DNA of 64,000 bases from Sabellastarte sp. h YS-2021 (GCA_964017235.1 OZ024928.1:152730881-152794880); one strand, 5' to 3'; numbered from the stretch's first letter, positions 1 through 12,109 are shown. The notes: a model not told the origin generated them from the letters alone. Translations and numbers: made by a program.

Positions 1-504
1 ATCCTGTATCCAGATACTGTAAAAATTAATGTAAATCTGCACAAAACCTTGTTGACCATGGTAACAAGGTTCATTATTCCTTGGATTGGCATTACATGTG
101 CAAAGCAAGGACTTATCTCATGTTGTGTTCTCGTTTATTACCAAGGAAGCTTATTCTCAACCTCTGGTGAAGTTTTTTTAATGAAAATAAAGCTTTTATG
201 GTCAATGCTTTTGTCAGTTAGTATAAAAAATAGCAAGATCATTGTGTCACTGATGCTAAGCATTTTGTAGTCTTCATGATATTGAGTGAGCTTCCCTTAG
301 AATTATTAGAAATATTCAGAAATGAACAACCAGATATTATTGTAATTGTATATTGTATATTGCATGTCACAATAATCAATAAAATAATATAACACCTGGC
401 GACATAAATAATAGTTAAAAATGCACAAAGTCATATAATATGCTTAATTGATCAATTTTGTTTATGGAACTGTTAACAAAGCCATATCGAACTAAGCAAA
501 GCCT
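1..504. other. AT-rich intergenic sequence, nothing recognised
   Basis: No open frame with a recognisable domain and no clear repeat is seen here. Short open frames are what AT-rich random sequence gives. Confidence 0.6.
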
Positions 505-965
505 ATGTGTGATTTTAAACCATATGCAATCATGTCATATCATATCCAGAAAAATTCTATTGGCTTTCATATCATATCCTTTTTAAAGATAACCTCCTTA
601 CTTTTAAGGCCATCAATTTCTCCCAACATCCATATTTGTCATATTTGCTTAAGTCTAGTCGTCTCACTCATGAAAATAGTTTCCTCAATCTGTCCCAAAC
701 AGGCAATAGGTAGGTGTGGTTTTGTCACAGTCACACTTAGTTGAATGAAACAGGTTTCCACAAATTGTTAAATCCTGACAGATCGTTTGCAGGAACCAAC
801 TGAAGACATACCTGTTCAGACTGGCAGACCTACCACCATAGACATCCCTCTCTGGCATACGATTACTTGATCATGGCTTCAGCCTGGTTTTGGACTGTGC
901 CTTTGTGGATTCCAGTACATTAGAGATATTTTATCATTTTTTTGCTGTTTAAATGTTTCTATTAT
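505..965 (+). mobile_element. LINE 3'-end fragment (L2/CR1-like)
   Basis: Read conceptually with frame changes, the segment gives pieces such as SRLTHENSF and an RHTCSDWQT-like stretch. These match, in order, the C-terminal end of the LINE at 12.4-13.9 kb (SSLTRGNLL, KSYLFRLAYPP). The 3' end 'aaatgtttctattattatac' resembles the end of the longer copy, 'aaatgtttctgttctattc'. Only the last part of the reverse-transcriptase ORF and the 3' UTR are present, as expected for 5'-truncated LINE insertions. It is a relic with stops and frameshifts. Confidence 0.55.
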
Positions 966-3427
966 TATACTATTTATTGGTGTTCTTATTTTTTTTGGAC
1001 AAAGGAAGCTTTTTCTCAATCTCTTTTCACATCAATCAGCTCAGTTTGGTTTCTCACAAAAAGAAATCTTTTGTGGTCGATTCTTTGGTTAGTTAGTAAA
1101 TAATTGGCAAGTAAAATATGCAGAACTCATCATTTTTATTGGCAGAATATATTTTATCCAATGAAATGCTTATGCTATGTGCAAAAGATTTCAAAATGTA
1201 TAATTAAAATTTTTAAAAATAATTGTCATGCTCGAATAAACATTGTGTACATATTTTTCAGAGTTCATGCGAAATCAGTTTATTTTTTTTATAACACATT
1301 AACTTATATGCCAAGATTTTCCCTTTTTTATTTTTCATAAGTAAGTTTTTACCACTAAAAGACGTCAAAAATACACTTACCTTTTTATAATGTCTGTCCA
1401 ATGTGTTCATAAAAGAAAACAATATTCACCAGTATCACATAATGTCAAAATACAAGACACACTATTCCAAGAAGCTTCAAAGTCAGTTATCTTCAGTTAT
1501 TCTTACTGTATTTTGTAACAGAGAGTTCAGTTTGTATTCTTGCGCTGTTAACACAAGATGCTATTGCAGGCCACCGACAGAAGTCAAATCTTAAATCACA
1601 TAATTTTCCTCAGCAATGTATGTTAACCATGCGTTTAATTAAAAGGTACAAAATTTTATGACGTCAGATTCTACACAGGAAGTTCCGTTGTAAGATGTGC
1701 ACACGAGTGACCACGTGACATTGAAATTTTGTTACAGATACAAATATTTTTCCCAGTTAAGTTTAGGGATGGTTTGTAAATGGCTGACCTTTTGCAAGGT
1801 GCTAATGTTGATCCGTGAAGTGAGTTAGTTAGTGGAATAGTCGAACTTGTACATTGTTTTTTTGCCGGCAAAATGTCAAGTTCTGTCTTTTTCTGAGCTT
1901 ATGTCGGCGTGCGTGTGTGATTAGAGATGGTAGTTTGCTACAGTAAACAGGTCATATTCTACATCCAGTCAGTTTACTGAAAAAAATATGTCCATTGTGT
2001 GGTATTTATATTATCATGAGATAGTACCTCATTGATTTTACAGGCTAACTATGAAAAAATGAAATCTTATTATTTGCCAAATAATTTGATTAATATAACG
2101 GTGGTTATTTAGTTAGCACAAAAGCTATAGTATGTATAGCTCAACATATAAATTGTCAATATTACCATTACATTACTTATTGTTAGCTAATTATTCTCAG
2201 GATTGCAATAAAAAAAGTTTGTGAGCAAGAAAATGTTAAATTACAAAAGTAATTAATGTTTTTTTTTCAATCGTGGAGAATTTAACGTTGGCGTAGTTGT
2301 TGGTACTATTTCATAATGAATTGTTGGGAGAAAGCCATTTTTGACACGTTTTACAAGAGCGCATGATACCTCAGGTAACACACACGCATGAGGTGTTCTG
2401 ATGGAGTGCGTGTTATGACTGTACTGCACTGTGGGCCGCCCTACTGGTAGACTTGCTGCAAGTCTTTGTATTTCTCATTCCAGCAAATCTGACATACATG
2501 AAATCATAATGAACCCACTGGATGAATGAAAAAAAGGTTCTTTCTAGAGAAATACAAATTTTGTCAGCCCCACATTCTGGAAAAAAAGTCATTCAGTCCT
2601 CATATAATACCTTAGACAAAAGTACTTGATGAAAGTCTACCCTACTAGGTTATTCTTGTACAAAGTATAGCCATTTATCTTCTCCGTCAGAAGGGTATGT
2701 TTTTAAATGTTCACAATAACTCCAAACGGTATTAACAGATCTTTCTGAATTTTTTATGTGGGTAATGCCTGGTGAAGAGAAGAGGTAATTACGTTAATGA
2801 AAGATCTAAATCATATATTGAATACAGAAAAAAATCCCGAATTTTTTGGAAATGAGCCTTGGTGGAAGCCTGTGCTCTACTAGTGCTTTCTAGTTGATAT
2901 ATCCACTACAATAAATCGTATCATACTAACAGCAATTGGGTTTATATTTTATTACATTCATATAGACATGTAAATGTGACTACTAAAAATATTGTATGGC
3001 TTCATCAAAATGTACTCAATATGTACAACAACATTGTTTCCCACATCAAAATCATGGCGCCAGTCGAAGTTCAGGACAATTGGGCCATAATTGACCAATT
3101 GGGAGCCGATTCATTATCATTTTGTTGTAAAAATAAATATTATTTAAATTAATCATTTAGGACACAATTTCTTCAAATATATTCACATTGTGGACCTTAC
3201 ACAGTTTCAGTATGTTATTGAAGCATGAAGATTGGGTTTACAGCTTCAAAAGTTACATCCTCATGCAACAGTATGCTGTGTACAGGCAGAAGAAATTTGT
3301 AAAATGCCAAATATCTCTTTTATTTTTGGATTTAGAGCCTTGGATTGGAGGTAATAGAAAACCATGGCCTGGAAATCCCCAAAAACACATCATCAAATTT
3401 CCGATTCCAAAAGCCCTAGCCTCTGAG
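966..3427. other. Intergenic sequence without a recognisable gene
   Basis: AT-rich sequence without a convincing coding frame. Slightly richer patches occur at 1,655-1,920 (listed separately) and 2,340-2,460, where CG dinucleotides are more frequent. No exon with domain similarity could be read on either strand. Confidence 0.5.
1655..1720. promoter_or_regulatory. Possible promoter-like cluster (CRE plus E-box)
   Basis: A perfect palindromic cAMP-response element TGACGTCA lies at 1659-1666 and a perfect CACGTG E-box at 1712-1717, in a patch with more CpG than its surroundings. Such pairs are common in metazoan promoters, but no transcript or first exon can be identified next to it. Chance is possible. 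Confidence 0.2.
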
Positions 3428-3448
3428 CCCCCCCCCCCCCCCCCCCCC
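3428..3448. repeat. Poly-C run (21 nt)
   Basis: Uninterrupted run of 21 C. It creates proline-rich or glycine-rich spurious open frames on the two strands. Confidence 0.9.
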
Positions 3449-3687
3449 TTACCATTTCTTTTACCATAATTCACTTTCTTTGCAGTGCGTCGCTCGTTTT
3501 TGCCTTATCAAAAACTTTCCTAGTTTAGATTTGGTGAAACTAGCATAAGCTATTCATTACTAACCATGTATGAGGTCATTGTGATACTAGTCACAGGCAG
3601 GCCAAATTGCTGGTCAAGTATTTTTTGTTGAAAGAACAAGAATAAATTCAGCATGTTCTTATGCATATTTTATCTCATTCATTTGTA

Positions 3688-3975
3688 AACATTTCTTTCC
3701 GGATTTCTTTCATATTTGGCAGGTGGCTTGATATGGTAGAGGACTCGCCACGCTATCTTTTTGGTAGGCTTGATGTCTAAATTAGGCCTGTGATAGACAA
3801 AAATGTCTAAAATGTGGAATATTGCTTGTTAGCGACCTACAGTCCACATTTCTTTCCAGATCTCTTTCATATTTGGCAGGTGGCTTGGTATGCTAGAGGA
3901 CTCGCCACCCTATCTTTTTGGTAGGCTTTATGTCTAAATTAGGCCTGTGGTAGACAAAAATGTCTAAAATGCATT
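3688..3975. repeat. Two tandem copies of a 157-bp repeat
   Basis: The unit beginning 'atttctttccggatttcttt' at 3691 recurs at 3848 with few changes, including 'ggcaggtggcttg', 'gaggactcgccac' and 'ctaaattaggcctgtg'. A third partial copy of its second half (ggtaggctttatgtctaaat) occurs near 4,608, just before the 133-bp satellite. This suggests the two repeats belong to one complex satellite domain. Confidence 0.8.
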
Positions 3976-4639
3976 AAAATTCATGAAATCATGCACTAAA
4001 TCACTTATAACTTGAAAAGTGTTGCATTTAGAGCATTTTGTTAAAATATGTTATTCAGATACTTTTTTCATAGCTACAACATGGTGAGTAACTTGGGTGT
4101 CTGTCTCAATAGCTAAGTGAGTAATAGCTACTTTTGGGCTTTTCAGTAACTTCCATCATGAGTAAAATCACTTGTAACTTAAAAACTATTGCATTTACAC
4201 AATTTTGTATAAATATGTTATTCAGCTACTTTTGGGTCAGCTATAACATAGAAAAAATTCAGACATGCAGCTCATTCCATAGCTGAGTAATAGCTACTTT
4301 GAGGTTATCACTGTTGAGTAAATCAGTTATAACGTGAAAACTATTACATTTACAGTATTTTGTTTAAATATGTTATTCACATAATTTTTGGTCAGCTATA
4401 ACAGAGTGAAATTGCAGACCTCTATGTCATGGCATAGCTGAGCAATAGCTACTTTCAGGTTCTCACTGTTGAGTAAATCATTGTATCCACTGGATAGCCA
4501 CAGTGTGTAGAGAGATTTCACCATTACCGCTCTAACGAAAAAAATATTATAGCTAGCCTTCTCAAGTTTGCAAGGTATATTACAGGGTGCACCACAGTAT
4601 TCTATTGGTAGGCTTTATGTCTAAATTAGGCCTGTGGCT
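3976..4639. repeat. Diverged satellite-like units flanking the 133-bp array
   Basis: The phrase 'atgttattca' followed by a 'cagctataaca' segment and 'agctgagtaatagctacttt' recurs near 4,049, 4,217 and 4,371, with irregular spacing of about 150-170 bp. The units are much more diverged than in the neighbouring homogeneous array. They resemble older edge units of a satellite domain. Confidence 0.6.
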
Positions 4640-6298
4640 AAATTACTTGCCTACTAAAAATGAGTAATTCTGCATTTTCTCTAAAAGTATTGCAGATAGC
4701 AAATTTTTCTTAAATAACTCATTCACCTACTTTTGGGAGAGCTTTTACATGATGAAGTTCCAGACCTGTAGGTAATTACTCACCTACTCAAAATGAGTAA
4801 ATGCGAATTATCTCTAAAAGTATTGCAGATAGCCAATTTTTCTCAAATAACTCATTCACCTACTTTTGGGAGAGCTTTCACTTGGTGAAGTTTCAGACCC
4901 GTAGGTAATTACTCACCTACTGAAAATGAGTAAATGCAAATTATCTCTAAAAGTATTCCAGATAGCCAATTTTTGTCAAATAACTCCTTCACCTACATTT
5001 GGGAGACCTTTCACTTGGTGAAGTTTCAGACCTGTAGCTAATTATTCACCTACTCAAAATGAGTAAATGCTAATTACCTCTAAAAGTATTGCAGATATCC
5101 AATTTTTATCAAATAACTCATTCATCTACTTTTGGGAGAGCTTTCACATGGTGAAGTTTCAGACCCATAGCTAATTATTCACCTACTCAAAATGAGTAAA
5201 TGCAAATTATCTCTAAAAGTATTCCAGATAGCCGATTTTTGTCAAATAACTCCTTCACCTACTTTTGGGAGAGCTTTCACTTGAAGTTTCAGACCCGTAG
5301 GTAATTACTCACCTACTGAAAATGAGTAAATGCAAATTATCTCTAAAAGTATTCCAGATAGCCAATTTTTGTCAAATAACTCCTTCACCTACTTTTGGGA
5401 GACCTTTCACTTGGTGAAGTTTCAGACCTATAGCTAATTATTCACCTACTCAAAATGAGTAAATGCAAATTATCTCTAAAAGTATTCCAGATAGCCAATT
5501 TTTCTCAAATAACTCATTCACCTACTTTTGGGAGAGCTTTCACTTGGTGAAGTTTCAGACCCGTAGGTAATTACTCACCTACTGAAAATGAGTAAATGCA
5601 AATTATCTCTAAAAGTATTCCAGATAGCCAATTTTTGTCAAATAACTCCTTCACCTACTTTTGGGAGACCTTTCACTTGGTGAAGTTTCAGACCTGTAGC
5701 TAATTATTCACCTACTCAAAATGAGTAAATGCTAATTATCTCTAAAAGTATTGCAGATATCCAATTTCATCTACTTTTGGGAGAGCTTTCACATGGTGAA
5801 GTTTCAGACCCATAGCTAATTATTCACCTACTCAAAATGAGTAAATGCAAGTTATCTCTAAAAGTATTGTAGATAGCCAATTTTTGTCAAATAACTCCTT
5901 CACCTACTTTTGGGAGAGCTTTCACTTGGTGAAGTTTCAGACCTGTAGCTAATTATTCACCTACTCAAAATGAGTAAATGCTAATTATCTCTAAAAGTAT
6001 TGCAGATATCCAATTTTTGTCAAATAACTCCTTCACCTACTTTTGGGAGAGCTTTCACATGGTGAAGTTTCAGACCCGTAGGTAATTACTCACCTACTGA
6101 AAATGAGTAAATTCGAATTATCTCTAAAAGTATTGTAGATAGCCAATTTTTCTCAAATAACTCATTCGCCTACTTTTGGGAGAGCTTTCACTTGGTGAAG
6201 TTTCAGACCCGTAGCTAATTATTCACCTACTCAAAATGAGTAAATGTGAATTATCTCTAGAAGTATTGCAGATAGCCAGTATTTCTCAAATAACTCAT
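4640..6298. repeat. 133-bp tandem satellite array, about 12 copies
   Basis: The anchor 'cacctacttttgggagagct' or a close variant starts at 4724, 4857, 4990, 5123, 5256, 5386, 5519, 5652, 5768, 5901, 6034 and 6167. The step is 133 bp except for a 3-bp deletion (5256-5386) and a 17-bp deletion (5652-5768). Two unit subtypes are intermixed: one reads 'gtaggtaattactcacctac', where gtaggt can pair with acctac, and the other 'gtagctaattattcacctac', where that pairing is broken. No coding potential is seen. The array ends sharply at about 6,298. Confidence 0.95.
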
Positions 6299-6480
6299 TA
6301 ATATGAAAACAACTTATAGGAAGTCATGGGCTGCAAATCTTTTCATGTGGTCAGATTTGACCTTGGGGCCCCTCCTGCTTATTATTGGTCCTAGAGGTTT
6401 GCAATGTGAAAACGACTTATAGGAAATCATGGGCTGCGAATCTTTTGATGTGGTCAGACTTCACCTTGGGCCCCTGCTAC
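6299..6480. repeat. Direct duplication, period about 103 bp
   Basis: The phrase 'tgaaaac.acttataggaa' begins at 6304 and again at 6407, each followed by 'tcatgggctgc.aatctttt' and 'tgtggtcaga'. It directly abuts the 133-bp array and probably belongs to the same satellite domain. Confidence 0.75.
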
Positions 6481-7198
6481 AGGGTCAAATAAGGGTAGCC
6501 AAACTTAAAAGTGCTTTCAGCTTGCTTATTAACGAAAAATGCTGTTTATCTTCTAAACTATGTTAGTTGGCCTTTGTCGGTGGATACATCCAGCATCTGG
6601 CCACAGATGCGTCCTTAGTCTAGTTGAAACAACAATCATGCTAACTTTGTATTACATGTTTTGGATAATTTTGCAAAGAGATAGTTGAATAGAACATTGG
6701 TAAATGTAAAACAATTGATGCCTTTATTTTGATAATGGGCGGTTCATGTGTATGATTTGTAACTTTTTTCATTAGTAGTTATCATTCAGATGGTGACCAA
6801 ATATAACCTTGTACAGAATAAGTTGAACAAATGACAATGTTGTTAAAACTGTAACATTTTCATTCCTCTAAAATGTGTATACCTCTCCAAGGAAAAAGAA
6901 AGTTAAATACTTAAAGTCGAATTGGATTACCTTCTGCACGAGGCCATTATGATTCAGCTTCATTAAAAATTCGTAATTGATGTGAGCTGGTAAAAAGGTA
7001 AATAAAAATCCTTTGAGATGTGACAATTAAACCGAAGAATTAAACTGAAACAAAACACTCAGTAGCTAGACCTGTAAACTCGCTTTTTGCTTCATGAAGT
7101 CATGAATATATTTGGATATCCACATTGAAATAGTTGGTCTTTAATAAATTAACGGGGAAAAATAAATCCACATGATGGTGTGTTGAAATCAGTTATGG
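6481..7198. other. Intergenic, nothing recognised
   Basis: AT-rich sequence with no recognisable coding frame, RNA gene or repeat. Confidence 0.5.
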
Positions 7199-7577
7199 CC
7201 TGTTCACACCTTTCCTTACAGTAATTTCTGTATGTTTTTGCTTTCACCTTGACGGCCTTGTCTTTTTGTCTCCCAAACCTTGTATCTTGGTAGCAAGGAT
7301 ATCAATCCCCCCACTCCCCAGCCCTTCAACTCTCCAACGCAGAAATTTCCACACGGCTTGTAAAACTTGTAAGAGATATTTCAGTTTTTTCACACACGGT
7401 CCCAGGCATAAAAACATTTTTTGAGTTCTGTTGAATTCCAACGAGGACATCCTACTCAAATGTGAATCCCAACAAAGGTATTTCAACAAAATAGAAAGTG
7501 AACCAACCCAGAACTCAAAGTAGACGAGTCCATTTGGCGGTAGCTTACGACTCCAGTAACGAAAGGTGTGAACCAGG
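7199..7577. mobile_element. MITE-like element with 'cctgttcacacctttc' inverted ends
   Basis: The left end 'cctgttcacacctttcc' (7199-7215) is matched in inverse by 'gaaaggtgtgaaccagg' (7561-7577). The enclosed segment is about 380 bp. A minus-strand open frame of about 140 codons covers the interior but shows no recognisable motif. Non-autonomous DNA transposons of this size and end type are common in invertebrates; the superfamily is not decided here because no target duplication is clear. Confidence 0.5.
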
Positions 7578-8577
7578 TATAACATTACCTGCTTGTTACT
7601 GTCAGCTTCCCAAAGGGAAGCGGGGAAAGTATTGTTACCATGTCCATTTGTCTGTTTGTGAGCAGACATGATTTGGAAACTTTACATAGGATAAGGATAA
7701 TATTTTCAAACAAGGTGGGATCTACCCATAGCTCGAGTCTCCTTAAATGTGATCCAGATTGAGACTGCAGATTTTTTTTTTACATTTTTAGCAACAACAT
7801 CTGTTCCATATCTCAAAAAGTGTTATTTGTGTTCTGTTATTTTCACCCAACCTGGGGTCAACCTCAAAGATACCCATATCTGCCTTGGGACTCCAGGTTT
7901 TTTTTCGACAATATCTGGTTGCAGATCACTGGACGACGATTTGTGCTTCCTCAAGTACTACTTGTTGTTAATGTATTTTTAAAAAAATTGTTGACATATA
8001 AACTGTATTGGGAAATACATAACTCTGAAGTCAAGATTGTCAGCCGGTTTTTCTGATCTTTGTGACAGGGTTGGAACCAGGCTACTCTCTCATTGATCAG
8101 GGTATTTTACTATATGTGAATGACATGAGCGTAACATGTGATAAAAATAACTTAAAATAAGCTGATTGAAGTACTAAAATGACAGTTTTTGGAATCAGAT
8201 TTTTAAATTTGTTTTTATTTTTTAACCTCCACGGATCTGAGTTGTCATAAGAAGGGGAAGCACCTCTCTACCAGAAAATGTCACTAAGAAGAGCTTTTCA
8301 ATGTACCGGAGTGAATAAAGACTTTCTTAACTCGCAAAGAAAATGTGACAGCAAAGAACAAAAGAGGAAACAACTGTGATTAAACGGCTCCATCAAGAAT
8401 GTGGCAAAGATAATATCCCAGTTCATCATAATGTGTCAGTTATTAGATAACCTCATACATCAGAACAAACCCCTCTTGTCAACAGAGAGATCTAGCCTTC
8501 TTGAGGCTAGACAACACATGAAATAAATTCTGTTTTGGATTTACTCTACTTTACATCCCTGTATACATATAGTATTT
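7578..8577. other. Intergenic, nothing recognised
   Basis: No gene or RNA recognised. A short hairpin 'ctagccttcttgaggctag' occurs near 8,491, and poly-T tracts are frequent. Confidence 0.5.
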
Positions 8578-8810
8578 GGGGCCACAGTGGCAGAGTGGTA
8601 ACACTCTCACCTCCCACCTCTGAGTTTGGAGTTCGGTTCCCGGCCTGACTTCAAGTGGGAAAGCTGGTAGTTGCTTGCCATTGGTCAGCAGTTTACAGTA
8701 CAGAACCTTGACCAACTGTAGGTACTGGTTACCTTTGCCCTTCCAACTACCCGTCGTGATATGACCTGTACAGTGTTGAAAGTGACGTAAAACTCAAAAA
8801 ATAAATACAC
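8578..8810 (+). mobile_element. tRNA-derived SINE, copy 1
   Basis: The head carries an RNA polymerase III A box (tggcagagtggta, 8588-8600) and a B-box-like 'gttcggttccc'. The pattern around 'ctcacctcccac' resembles tRNA-Gly(CCC). The tRNA-unrelated body ends in 'cagtgttgaaagtgacgtaa' and an A-rich tail 'aaaaaataaataca'. The same unit occurs at 10.17, 16.5, 17.2 and 41.6 kb. It is full length and moderately diverged. Confidence 0.85.
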
Positions 8811-9792
8811 ATAGGATTTAAAAACTATTTTTACCCCTATCGTGTGGGCTGTGTGAACTGTGTCCACCCTTCAGCCATATAATCACAGTGGTTGTACCCC
8901 GTCCTCTAATTTTTCAAAGATGTTTAAAGATTTTTTACAGGAGAGCCTTTCTCTACTCACTAGCTGGGTCTCATATTTTAAGTCGTCACTGCCTCACGAC
9001 CTATCTTTTCAGTAATACAATGGATCTTTTCAGTTGTACGACCTATCTTGTGCAATCTATTTTATGACATGACTAATCTTCCTGCAAAATGAAGATCCCG
9101 TAAGAGGGTAAGTCTTAAGAGTCTGCCGATGATTAATCTTATCTTTCTTCCTTGAGTAATCATGACTTTCCACTACGAGTTATATATCTTCTTGAATGAT
9201 GACAGTCTGGGGCAATTTGTGTGACTTATTTTTGGTCATATGACTTATTGTTAGAGTCCTTATACAGAAAGAGTTAAATTGGTGAATCGCATTTTTGATG
9301 CCTATTTTTCCCAGGGCTCAACCTGAGTAAAGTTTTATGGTGTACATCAGAAATTCCCTTTTTTAAAAATAAATCCACCAATAAAAATCCCTCGGGGTGG
9401 GGGGTATTTTTCCGATCGGGGTGGGCGGGCTTATGATCCACTAGTGGATATGGAACAGCACTTTTATTCTCTTTGACCATATAAAAGGTGAAGATTTCTC
9501 ACAGCTAGATGACCTTTCTGTTGGGATTTGTTAATTTGTTCCAATTAGGGGTTTCTCTTCATATGAAAAAAAATACTAATTTTTATACATTAATGTGTTT
9601 AGTCATTTTAATTCAATCATTGTCCAATTAAGTGAATGGAGATGTTTCGTTTTATCATTGTTGTATTTATTTCAAATCTTCCTGTACAAAATATTAAAAC
9701 ACTAGGCATTTTCCACTTTTCTCAAAAAAGACTAGGTATCCCATTGGATAAATATATAAGACGGATTTTAACATATACATTATTAAAAGTCC
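8811..9792. other. Intergenic, nothing recognised
   Basis: No recognisable gene. A GC-richer patch (9,390-9,440) contains G and C runs only. Confidence 0.5.
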
Positions 9793-10079
9793 ATGGGCTG
9801 GTTTCACGAAGCCTCCTTTGGAAAGGACCTCCTTTGGTAAAGGAAGGTCATTTTTTTCCTTTGGGAAGGCCGCCTTAAAATTCAGTTTCACAAAGCCTCC
9901 TTTAACTCTCCTTACCAAACGTCTTCCTTGAAACTCAACGAGGGAGCAAATGTTCATTAAAGTTATTAAACATTCCTTGAAAGACACTTCCTTAAATTTA
10001 AGGTAGGTCCTTAGCTTCCTTGAAATTTAAGGGAGTTTTCAAGGTCTCCTTTAAGGAAGGAGGCTTTGTGAAACTGCGA
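9793..10079. mobile_element. Foldback/MITE-like element
   Basis: Left end 'gctggtttcacgaagcctcc' and right end 'ggaggctttgtgaaactgcg' are inverted matches. The interior is made of repeated 'cctttggaaagg' and 'tccttgaaatttaagg' modules in both orientations, so the whole roughly 285-bp unit can fold. No coding capacity. Confidence 0.65.
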
Positions 10080-10164
10080 TTTTTTTAAAGGAGGGAGAAA
10101 TTCAAGGAAATCCAGGTGGATATGATTTTCAAAACGGTAAGTTTTGAGCTTTTTCCTAAAGAAG

Positions 10165-10395
10165 GCAATAAGGGGCAGTGGTACCATACTTGCCTCCCAC
10201 CTCTGAGGTCAGAGGTTCAAAACCCAGACCTTATGTATGAAAGTTGGCAGTTACTTACCGATGGTCGGCACTTTACAGTACAGAACCTTGAACAACTGTA
10301 TGTACTGGTTTCCTCAAAACAAAACTACCCACCTTGATATGAGCTGTATAGTGTTGAAAGCAACCCAAAACCCCATACAAATAAATAAAGGAGGC
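10165..10395 (+). mobile_element. tRNA-derived SINE, copy 2 (diverged)
   Basis: Same family as the 8.58-kb copy: 'cttgcctcccacctctgagg', 'ggttcaaaaccc' in the B-box position, 'tttacagtacagaaccttga', 'tactggtttcctc', and an end in 'gtgttgaaagcaacccaaaa' with a 'caaataaataaa' tail. The A-box part of the head is damaged, so it is probably inactive. Confidence 0.8.
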
Positions 10396-11740
10396 AATAG
10401 AGATCTCATTGTGTACATTGTCATGTAGGTAATTCCAGAATTTAGGTACATCAAAGGCAAAGGTATGGTCAAAATGTTAGACTAATATGTGTGGCTGAGT
10501 AGTGAAAAACTGGAACTGTCAAGAATTGCTAGTCAATGTGACCACGTGTGGTATTCTCGGAGAACTGCTGAGGGACATAGTAGTAATGTTTGTATTACAC
10601 TAATAAAACCTTCATGTTTGTCCACAATTGAAGTATTAATGTTATGTGTTATCTTCAAGTTTATTGTGTCAATTTTGCCAGTATTATTTTTAGAATTCTA
10701 AAAAAGGTGCTTTTTCATATAATGTTGTCTTGGAAAAGAGATTTTTTTTAATTGGACCTCGCTTACAGATAAACAAGTATTGAGTCATATCCAGGCTAAG
10801 TTAAATCAGGCAATCACGCACATCCTAAGTTGCCATGATTCAAATCTACTCAACACTTATGCCATCAGACGACTGTATTATATTTGCTTTCAACCCCTTC
10901 TGAACAAATCGTCCTGAAGGGGTTGTGGACGTCTGTGGTGGGGATATGTGGAAGGGTGTCTGTCACACAACACTCCCTATTTTAATGTGTGCTGGGAGGC
11001 AAACAAAAGAGATTTGCCCCCTAAACATGTGTCACCCCCTGTAAGGGTCAACTGCTATGCCTTGTATCTCAATCTCCGGCTGGCAGAAACCAATTGTTTG
11101 CCAACCCCCCAACTAGCCGGTATTATCGCCCGATTGGGACTCTGTAGCTTCCTATTTGTTTTCATAAATCCAAATAAGGCGTTCACTTTCATGATGTTGA
11201 GGTTATAGTGGGTGCGTACATGGCTACGCTGACGAAGGGTTGGCCGGGAGAGAGAGGAGATGAGGATTTCACTGATTGCATTTCTAATATAGTGACCATT
11301 CAATGATAGATTGGTCCCGCTGGAAAATGGGCATTTATTCAGATGATTGCATCTTTCAACAAATGCTTTTGTTCCAGAACAACAGTTTTGATTCTTCATC
11401 ACAACCGTTTTCTGGGACTTTCGTGATGTGTCTATATTGTCTTTTTTATTTATTTATCCTCAAATACTTTTATCATTTGTGGACAAGAAAATTATGACAT
11501 ATTATGAAAATGGTTGTTTTCTCTGAAAGTTCTAAGAATATTAGCGAATATGGGCCCAAAATCAATGAAAATAATAAACTCAATCTGTGACAAATCCTTT
11601 TCTCTAATACAAAGATAAACCAATGTAAGAAGTATGTTGTCTGATTATGTACCTATTTAGGCAGTTAATTTCGTACAGAAAACCTTCCTTCAAGGTAAAT
11701 TCGTGATATTTTATGTGTAAAGTATATTTATACAGTACAC
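10396..11740. other. Intergenic, nothing recognised
   Basis: Several short open frames occur on both strands (the longest about 115 codons, minus, 11,055-11,402) but none shows a domain, a signal peptide or a repeat pattern. I do not call a gene. Confidence 0.45.
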
Positions 11741-11905
11741 TTATATATGTGTACGGAAAAAGCTCATCAAGAAAAACGCTCATCAAGTGAATCCGTTCAG
11801 GAAAAAAAGCCCACTTTAGCCGATGGGCAATTTTCCTAGTGGACTTTTTTCCTGGTGGGATTAACTTCATGGGCATTTTTCCTGATGGGCTTTTTTCAGG
11901 GATTT
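11741..11905. repeat. Cluster of short inverted and direct 'gcccatcaggaaaa' modules
   Basis: Left part 'gtacggaaaaagctcatcaa' with repeats of 'gctcatcaag' and 'aggaaaaaaagcccac'; right part carries the inverse modules 'tttttcctgatgggc' and 'ttcatgggcatttttcc'. A related start 'gtacggaaaactgcccatga' occurs at about 15,052. This looks like the end of a foldback element or a small MITE. Confidence 0.4.
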
Positions 11906-12109
11906 CTTTTATCAGTACATGTTTCTATGAAAGTAAATTTACATATAAATAGCACAAATAAATATATTGTTTTCAAATTATGCTAAATTTTAAAATCAAG
12001 TAGTAGGATCAAATTTTTAAATAAATTTCAGCCACATTTGTGTAATTATGCTAACAGGCAGACAAACATGGACAACACAAGACTTACACTAAGATGAAGT
12101 TAACAAACT

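Noticed and set aside
3188-3474. Proline-rich (plus) and glycine-rich (minus) short frames
   Set aside because: Caused by the poly-C run at 3428-3448.
4640-6298. CRISPR-like array
   Set aside because: Units are tandem without unique spacers, 133 bp long, in a eukaryotic genome.
7244-7669. 141-codon minus-strand open frame
   Set aside because: It covers most of a MITE-like element and extends past its right end, and shows no recognisable domain.
11055-11402. 115-codon minus-strand frame
   Set aside because: No recognisable content, and overlapping frames on the other strand are equally long.
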